64,000 nucleotides of DNA from Eumeta japonica (taxonomy: Eukaryota > Arthropoda > Insecta > Lepidoptera > Psychidae), in NCBI GenBank assembly GCA_005406025.1, contig BGZK01000213.1, positions 372,001 to 436,000 of the forward strand, in the 5' to 3' direction. The notes beneath the pieces were generated by a model. The model ran no database searches. It was not told where the DNA came from and saw only the letters and a program-made list of their open reading frames with translations. Shown here piece by piece: positions 47,001-56,000 of the stretch. Each line of letters begins with the position of its first letter. Within the stretch, counting starts at the first letter, position 1. The translations under genes were made by a program, and so were the position numbers.

Positions 47001-50000
47001 GGGCGAAAATTTTACGAGACTCTCAGAAGTTGGCGTGTTATGATACGTCATACAGCGACGTCATAAACCAAGTTTATGTAATGAATAATTCGCGTCACAT
47101 AATTTCATGGAGAAACACGTTTAAGTCTCGAATCGGCTTGACTTAAGTGAATGTATTTCAAGTGCAAAAGTTTGTTGAGAATAAAAAAGAAATGTTTAAT
47201 TTGTATGAAAGTTAATTCCATTTATTAAATAGGAGCGTACATATGACTCGAAAGGTTCGCGGTACAATGCTGTGTCTACGGTACAATGCACGAAACTCTG
47301 CCTTTGTGAAGTTAGTCACGAAAGCGTCGCAATGGCGTAAAATTGGCGCGCGCGGGAGAAGGAAGGGTCGGAGGGGTGTTAAACCTGCGCATTACATCTT
47401 TCGCAGGCAATCCAGAGCGGCAAAGTTTCGTGCGTTGTATTGTACAGGCGTGGGCAGATTGGAAGTAACCTAGCAACAGAGAATTAATATTAGTGCCGTC
47501 AAACAAAATTAATATTACAGTATATGTAGTTTCCTTTCGTTGTTAATTAATTCAATACGTTTTTTTATTACATAGATCCATAATTTTTAATGTAGTTTAT
47601 TGAGCACAGACTTGTACAAGACATTTTCTTTTGAGCGTAGTTAAAATAAAAAAATACGTTCGGGTAATATTCAAGGGAACGCATGTTTACCATTTTGTAA
47701 AATTTATTTTAATTGTTTCAATATGAAAGTTAATTTGTTTAATTAATTTCAATAAATCGACGTTATTCGTGAATATTGTTGACGTTGCGTAATGCAACGT
47801 TCGCCAGAATTTATTGCTGTATAGTGATCGGCATATAATTACTATAACGGTTTGAGAAAAGCTCTTTAATGTTTTCGATTTTCAACTAAATGATTTATTC
47901 TTGCGGTTGTAATTCGGTAAATTGCTACATTTAAAAATGGGTTATCGACAAAGTTTAAATTTCAATATCTCTTTGTGCATTCATTTTAATCTTACAAATG
48001 GACCAAATCGCCGAGTATCGCTAACGTGCGAACTGTAGTCGACCCCCAGACCTAATTTTCCGCGTCGATTAGTTCTTAGCATCGAGGTACATGTTCTAGA
48101 GGCAACATCTACAACAGTCAAGATGACTATCCTTGGTTCGCCTAATTTGCACAACTGGCTTAGTGAGACCAGTCGTACTAATTAAGCAGTTTACACTCGT
48201 GTTTGTGTAATGATGCTTTCTTATATCTTAGATGTTGCAAAAGTTATATGAAAATTTGCTTAAAAAATTGGTATCTATTTAATTCAGAATATTTACTACA
48301 TCATTACTATCTATATAAATATATTAGTTAATTTAAATTATAGATATTACAATCATACAAAATAAATTATCGATGTGAAGGTCTCAAAGGTGGCATTGCG
48401 CGACGGATGACCCTAAAAAAACAAATTTTCTAGCATGGAATCGAAACTTTATAATGTAAACAAGGACAGTGGTGTCTCGGGGATATCCGGTAGGAACGAA
48501 GTTCCTTTAGCTTTTTGGTAGATGTTTACTGTGAATTATATTATAAAAAAACAGGCATAAATAGATAAGAATAAAAATTATAAACAAACTCTGAAATATT
48601 TTTTTTATTAACTTCTGAAATTATCTATTTATTTCTATTTCCTTATAGTTCCATTAATTTACAATTATTTACGATTATTTTAATATTATGAAAAATATAT
48701 AATATGCAAATAGAGGGCACTGCTACAAAAATAATGTTGTTTTTCTATAGTTGACAATATTAAAACAATAGACGTCATTTTCCCAAAATTTATAAAAAAT
48801 AAAATATTTTCATAGTATTTCATCTTATTTTAATAATAAAAAAAAGTAGTATAATATACATGTATAAAAAACATAAAACTTTCAAACATTATTTATTTAA
48901 AAAAAAATTAAATTCCGGGAGAATATAATTTTATTATAATTAAATTCTTAGAAATATTTTCATTACAAAAATTTGGAAATAGTTAATCGTATGTCTTTCT
49001 TTTTGCTTAGATATTACTTTATTAGTGTTAGTAAACAAAATGTTCTATTAAAATTATAATATAATAAATACTGTTAATATAAAAGTATTACTAATTACAT
49101 TAAAAAAAATCGAATGCGAGGACAGATTCGAAACCGAGCAAACCGCGCGTGCGACGTAATGCTAAACAGTTGAGCTAAATCGTATAACTGATTCTTAGAC
49201 GAAAACAGTTGTGCTATAATTACAAATATTTCATATTATGGTGATGCTTACTACATAAAATCTTGATACTAAAATCCCAAAACTACAAACACCTGTCATA
49301 AAAAAAAAAAAAAAACATGTAACGGTGAAAGAAAGCAGCATCCTGATGCATCAGCTAAGGTCACCAGAGTCTCCAACGACTGTGTTTCCAGACACGCTTT
49401 AGGCCAGCGTGGGCACTGCGGCTGATTTAGTACTTAAGAGGATCTTGTACCCTGCATTGAGCAATAATGTATTCAGGTACGACCAAAACCCTAGTACGAG
49501 TCACATAAGCAGTTCGTATACTACAAGTACTTGACGTAAACGTATCGATGATCGCTATAATGTTGATCTACTTTTTAAATCAGGTGGATACTCTTGCTGT
49601 TTGCTAGACAGGGAAACCTTCTTGTCGTTGATGAAACAAAACAATTGTAATTATTGGGGAAATTATATGGGGAAATAAAATAATAAATAATCGGGGAAAA
49701 AAAATATTGTCTTTGACGGGATGATATATGTTTTATTAGTTACATGTTTATTGCGTCACGTAACCATTTATAAAATGTGGGAGAATCGTTTATGCATATT
49801 CAAGTTGTAACACTGTTATTATAATAATCTAAGCCATGCACGCGCCGTCAAAATAAATCAACACGACGTCAAGGTGGCGAGCGGTCTTTGTTACCAAATT
49901 ATTCTTTTCGCAACGCCATAAGGTGAAGGGAATGGAGGGCTTTTGACCCGAATTTTTTTTAGAGCGGCCTTAATTAGGGTTATTTTTATATCAATTCTTT

Positions 50001-53000
50001 TGCTGACACGAGAGTGAAGTTTTCGAAATTGACACTAAGTTAATTTAATTTCCTTAGTGGACTTTGAAAGGAGAATTAATTTAAAAAATTAAATTAATAT
50101 ACTTCTATTTGTAGTAAACTATTTATCATTTTGTATTAATATTATACATTTGTATTAAAGTGCATAAATATTTTTTTTTTACATATCACTGGACTTTTTA
50201 TATCTTTCGATTATTTTAAGTGCATATATTAGACAAATCCATATTTGACAACAGTTGCAATCGCTGCTTACTTGCAATATATAGAAATGAGTATATATTT
50301 CGTTCGTATTCTGTGTATACTTTAATAAGTTATCCGATTACGATGAAATTTTGGTGATATGTTTTACGCACGCCCGGGAAAATTAAAAAAAAAACTACGA
50401 TTTGTCCCTGATTTCATGCGCGTATATGAGTTACAAAACCGAACTGCTGAGCACATTCTAAAACCTTTTTCCCTAAGAGTGATCTGAATAAAATTTGGGT
50501 CTGAATAAAATAGACTACTAAATTTGCACCTATATTTATCCGCATATTCGTAATACTGAACTGATATTATAAATCTTTGCATTCATAGAAAGCTACAATA
50601 TCCAGAAGTAATACCGAAACCGAGATCAGAATCCAAATTAAAATTTAGGCGTGAGTGGGTCGGGGCTGACAGCGGGATTGATCTGCATATAAGACAAAAG
50701 AATCCATTTTATATCCACGCGGGCACAACCGTTGGCGGAAAGCTATTAAAGCTAATCACAAAATCGTCTAAATATTTTTTTGCTGATTAACTAGTTGGTA
50801 CGTAGGTTATAAGACTATAGTCCTTTTCTATGTCTTAATTAATTTCATTTAATATAAAGTAAACCCACAAGCAAACGTACTTGACACGACGAAGATAATA
50901 TTTCATAAATTAAAAAAAAAAGATCGACGATAGGCGTCCGTCCGCAAAGACCGATGGGTAAATTAATAAGGTATCTTTTGAAAGCGGAAGCGTCATAAAG
51001 GCAGTATGTTAATGAGCGGGTAACAGTACACGAAGGGCCCATCACACGCCCGAATAATTGGCCCTTATTGCGCCAACGCGGCGCACGATTGAAACGTTAG
51101 ATACAAAGCCCTTTTAACTACCTGTACGCTCCGCGTGTAACGAATCTTCGGTGGGAAGAATGCAGTTTGGACTGGCGATAGGTAAGAAAAAGAATGCGCT
51201 AATAGTAATTTTTTATATTGCGTTTTTTACGAATTTTTCTCTTTTTTCATTTACGTGAGGCCAGCTGCGCCCGCGACTCCTCTAGCGTGTACTACAGAAT
51301 TATTATTTAAGTTTTTTTAAGTTTTCTTTTTTTTTTAATAAGTAGCGCGAGAATCGTGCTACCCCCGCCCGCCCCCCGCCGGCCGTCGCACGCAGTCGAT
51401 CGCTGGGTGTTATTTTATAGAGTAACACACTTATTGTGGATCAGTCTTAGAAGATAAATGTATGCTATCTCGGATTTTTTGTAGGCCTTTTTAAGATCTA
51501 TTACGTAGTACATCTATATTAATATTATAAATGCGAAAGTGACTGCCTGAATTGAAACCGCTATACCGATTTAGATGAAATTTGACACGGAGATAGATTG
51601 ACACCAGGAAACGAACATAGGCTGCTTATTGTTAGTATGTTTATCTGTTCGTTTGTAGGTTTTTTTTTCATAGCTCAACAATAGTTAAACTGATTTTAAT
51701 GTATTTTATTGTACTAATATAATAAAGAACACCATATTAGAATATATAAGCATAGGTCCCCGCTGCCGATCCATAAATCTATGTATATAAGCTACTGTTT
51801 ATTTATTTATCTTTTTGACCGTTTTAAAAAAAAGAATGAAGGGAGGAAGTGAAGGGGTGAGGGGGAGAAGGAAGGAAGAAGGGGGGTGAGAGAAGGTATG
51901 GTGGAGGAAGGAAGAGAAAGAAAAGAAGGCATGGTGAGGAAGAAAAGGGGGAAAAGAAGGATGAAGGAAGGGTGAAGTCAAAGGGAGAGAGAAGAAGGTA
52001 TCGGGAAGGAGGTAGGTGGGGAGAAGAAGATATGGTGGAGGGGTGAGGTAGAGAGAAGGATGGTGAGGGGGGAGGTAGAGGGAAAGAAGAAGATATGGTG
52101 GAGGGGGTGGAATGGACAAACATAATAATGGAAATAAAATGTGATACTTTGATCATGTTTGGTTGTTTGTAACTCAATTACGCATGTGCGCCTGGATGGA
52201 TTTAGATGAAATTTAGCACACATATAGAATAATTTCTAAATTACACGCAAGATATTCATATCGTATTATATTCCAATAGTGCGTTCCTGTGCAGTAGTCT
52301 ACAAAAAAACCGTAATCGACATCGAAAACAGGATCGATAGGAAGTGAGGAATTAATAATACGAGTATGTCCATGCGGATGGAGCCTCAGGTAAATGCTGG
52401 TTAATTTAGTATATCATTTATAGTTTAGGTACTCAACGTAAGTCAAATATTCGTCACAAAAGCGTCTTTTTTCTAACTTATTTCACCATTATCATCACTA
52501 CTTATTTTATTAATCTATATAACGAAAGATATCCTATAACATAGGCCAGATAAAATAGCTATGAATTAAAAAAAAAACATGTAAATCGAATCTGTGGTTC
52601 CCGTGTGAGAAAGACTTATCCGACATACAGCTTGTGTTCTATAATATTTGTATTTAAGAAAGCACATGACGAAGTGTTAGAATGAACGTGAAATTCAAAT
52701 GAACGAAATGAAAACGAAATTCATATAATGAAAATGAATAATTATATTGCTTATTTTAAGAAATGCACACATAAGACAAACAAAAATATTTCGACTCGTC
52801 ATTTAAACTTAAAGAAAGAAAAAGAAGCAATCGCTGTAGAATACAAAAAATGTTATAGTACGGAATATTTAAAGTAATGATTTTACTTCTACGCTACAAT
52901 TGCGTTTAAAATTTTCAAAGTGATAAAAACATATATTAACGAAGAGAGAACGACGTGTACTATTAAAAGGGTAAGTTGTGGTAAAAAAAAAATGGTGCAA

Positions 53001-56000
53001 TAAATATTAAACTATAGAAAAATACTAAGTTAAATTTCAAAATTATGGAAATTTAATTCTAGTTTTTTACTTTGCTACCGAAAAAATGACAAAATATTAT
53101 TGTGCTATAAGAGGACAGCTTTTTTTAGTCAAATAATTTTACATGTGTTTATAATAATTATGTTAACCAAAATGCGCTTTCTGAAAATAGTCTCTCAAAT
53201 AAAAGTTCCGTATTTCTGTTAGGTTACCCTTTTCATTAAGGTTTTACAAGCTTAACTTAAATATCTTTAACGGAATTGACCGCAACATGAAGTTATACGA
53301 CTCCAGCTAACTTATTTATCGACTCTTCGCTATGGTGCAACAATAAAAACATTATTTAAAGCATTTGACGGCGTTCCGCCTTATGACACGCACTTAGCTC
53401 GCCGGCCGCCGTGGCCGAGGAGGCGAAATGCTAATGGTTTTTTGACGTGTCTGATTTCTATTTGGTTCCGTCTCACTTATTACTATATTATTTATTCGCT
53501 TTATATTTAACTTTTTTTTTGGATCATTGTCTGTAATTATTCCACGTTCAGCAGAAATGTACTATGTACAACAATATAATCATAAAATAACGTTTACAAG
53601 TCATATATGTATATATGACTGTACAAAAGTGGAATAGTGGTGGTATAGTAGTTAGGAGCCTTTGTTTACGAATAAGTAGGTACTTTAGGACGAATTCACC
53701 ATTAAGTCTATGACTTAGTCAAATTAAACCATTTGAGCCACTCGGTGCGTGGCTCGTGGAGCACGTTAAGCTATCGGTCACGATGCTGTTATCTTGTCGG
53801 CGCCGTGGGTCATTAGCAAACCCCCTCCCCCCAACCCGCACAGCGCCCCGCACCGGACCAGCGTGGGCGGCTTAGGATTACACGATTAGAGTTAGGATGG
53901 TGCGCCTCAGTAGGGCGGTCAATACCAAATTATACAAAGTTGAGGTCTAAATGTAAGTGCGAATGCTCCGTATGCTTACAGTTCAGGATCCAGGTCGGTG
54001 TACCGGCCGTCGGCATCCACCAGCCCCACCCTGATGGTGGGAAGAGAATCGTCTTCGTCGTCTTCTGTCTCGCCGCGCGCCTCTCTCGCTTCGCGCTCGG
54101 CCAGCGCACGCGCAGCTATGACCTGAACGAGAATGATACATCGTAGTTGAAATATTTAGGTGAATTACGGTATTATAAGTTTAGTGTTACTGTTTAATAC
54201 AAGTGTATTGACCAGATTGTGGTATAGACGTTCACTATCTTATTTCGTTAGTGTTTTTAATACAGAAGTAAAGAAGCAGTGTAAACGCTAGTCTATGGGT
54301 ATTAATTAAATTACTAATTTAATTAACTTTCTGTAGGAGTAAGTTACAAGGGTGAGCTATTGTTAATAATGCTATTTAAGTAAATCTATTATTATTTGAA
54401 TGTATAAACTTAAGAAGTAAATTGTAATACTTGATATTTATTTAAAAACTACGTTACACTTCATACAAATATTATGCTGTTTTCATAGATTTCAATCAAT
54501 CGACCGCTTTTTTGATAAAATTATTTATTCAAGCATTTAATTCTGCACATTTTATTCACTAATGATTGGATAAAGCATTAAACCTAAAGATTTCTTTTTC
54601 TGTTATGGCATCCCTAATTTAATCTATATCTTTAATAAGATCGTTTAATAATTTAATCCCAACCAGTAACGCAAAAAAATATCATTATACGCATTGATTT
54701 AAAAGGAAAATAACGAGCAAGCGAACAAGTAATAGGAATATTAGATTTAATTTAATAAAATACACGATATTTTATCAACATACTATTCGAGCACGATTCA
54801 CAAGAGATGTATCTAGGTATGATTTCGTATGCAATCCTCAGAATATAAATTAAAAAACATTCTACTGAATAAGATGTTTCGCAGTCGGACATTCCGCGGC
54901 ACGTCCGGGCACTCCGGCAGCTTTCGAGGCAAAAGCTCCTCGGGTGCAGCTTAAAATTGTTTGAAAAATCCCTCGAAAGCTTCGGATTTTACGTGAGGGC
55001 GGATGCCTCCTGGAACGACTTCTTTGAAGAATTTGAAAACGAGTTTAACGTTACGATTTTGCACGTTATGTATAATATATGTATCTCTATCGTATATACA
55101 GTCTCTGACAATAAATAGTATCATATCAAAAGCAAGAAAATAGTGACTCATATTGGCTTATAATAAACAGTGTACTGAGATTATTTCAAGCCGGTTTAAG
55201 TTAACAAAAAAAAAAAAGGAAATTGAGAGCAATTTTAGTATTTTGCTTATGCTAATATAAGCATAAGTAAACAGAATGTAAGGTTAGTGCAAAAGGCTAA
55301 CGAAAGCTCAACTTTGGTCATTGAAACAGAATAATACATATACCGTTTCCGACTAAGTACCAATTTACCGTTTACCTTTGCATTTACATTTCTACTAGAT
55401 GCAAACGCAGAGATAACATTAAACTTTTTGCAGATAATATTTGCATTGTGATGCAGATGTCACATGTATTTATATATGATTATTTTGATTAAATATATTC
55501 TTTAAGTATCTTCGACATAAACAAAAAATTCTCCCGAAATTTCAGAGTTATATATATATAATCTAAGCGATGTCTATTTAAGGCAACTTCGTAGCATTTT
55601 GAGATATACAAGTAACGAATATATAATATCATTACTGGTTCTCAATAACAAATGGAAACTTATTATTAGAAACTGATATATCCTATAGATGGTCCTATAC
55701 ATAGATAAAATACAATGTTTATTGTAGGAAATACACAAAAACAACTTTTCCCGCGGGAAGTTATCATTTTTTCACGGCAAACTCTATATATCTATTTTAA
55801 ACGGAATAGAGGACCCCATCACACACCGGCTCCATTATTGACATCTCGGGTTGAAATTTTGGGAGTTTTTTTTTTGTCAAAGAAACTATTAGAATACATT
55901 CAAACAAATAAAAAACATATACACAAATTAGAAAATGAATAAAAATAGCTTAAAAACTGAATTAGTTAGTCCTTATTGAACATTCTAGCATTCTAAGAAC

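Larger units (their letters stand above)
41764..53979. other. Large cv-c intron between exons B and C (12.2 kb)
   Basis: It contains a family A MITE remnant, SINEs, a family B repeat, a tRNA-like sequence, short Helitron-like repeats and the polypurine tract, listed separately. GC-richer blocks without coding signal occur at about 44880-45120, 47990-48190 and 50940-51180. A pyrimidine-rich block with repeated 'tctctcgca' lies at about 43795-44160. Confidence 0.6.

Noticed and set aside
47243..47473. 76-codon plus frame rich in Arg and Gly
   Set aside because: It spans a 165-bp MITE and is not preserved in the other two copies.
49122..49192. Functional tRNA gene on the minus strand
   Set aside because: The A and B boxes are present but the cloverleaf arms pair poorly, and SINE bodies of the same type are common in the window.
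51799..52223. Pro/Ser/Leu-rich minus-strand frames of 81-117 codons
   Set aside because: They are translations of the polypurine tract, with no start context or domain.
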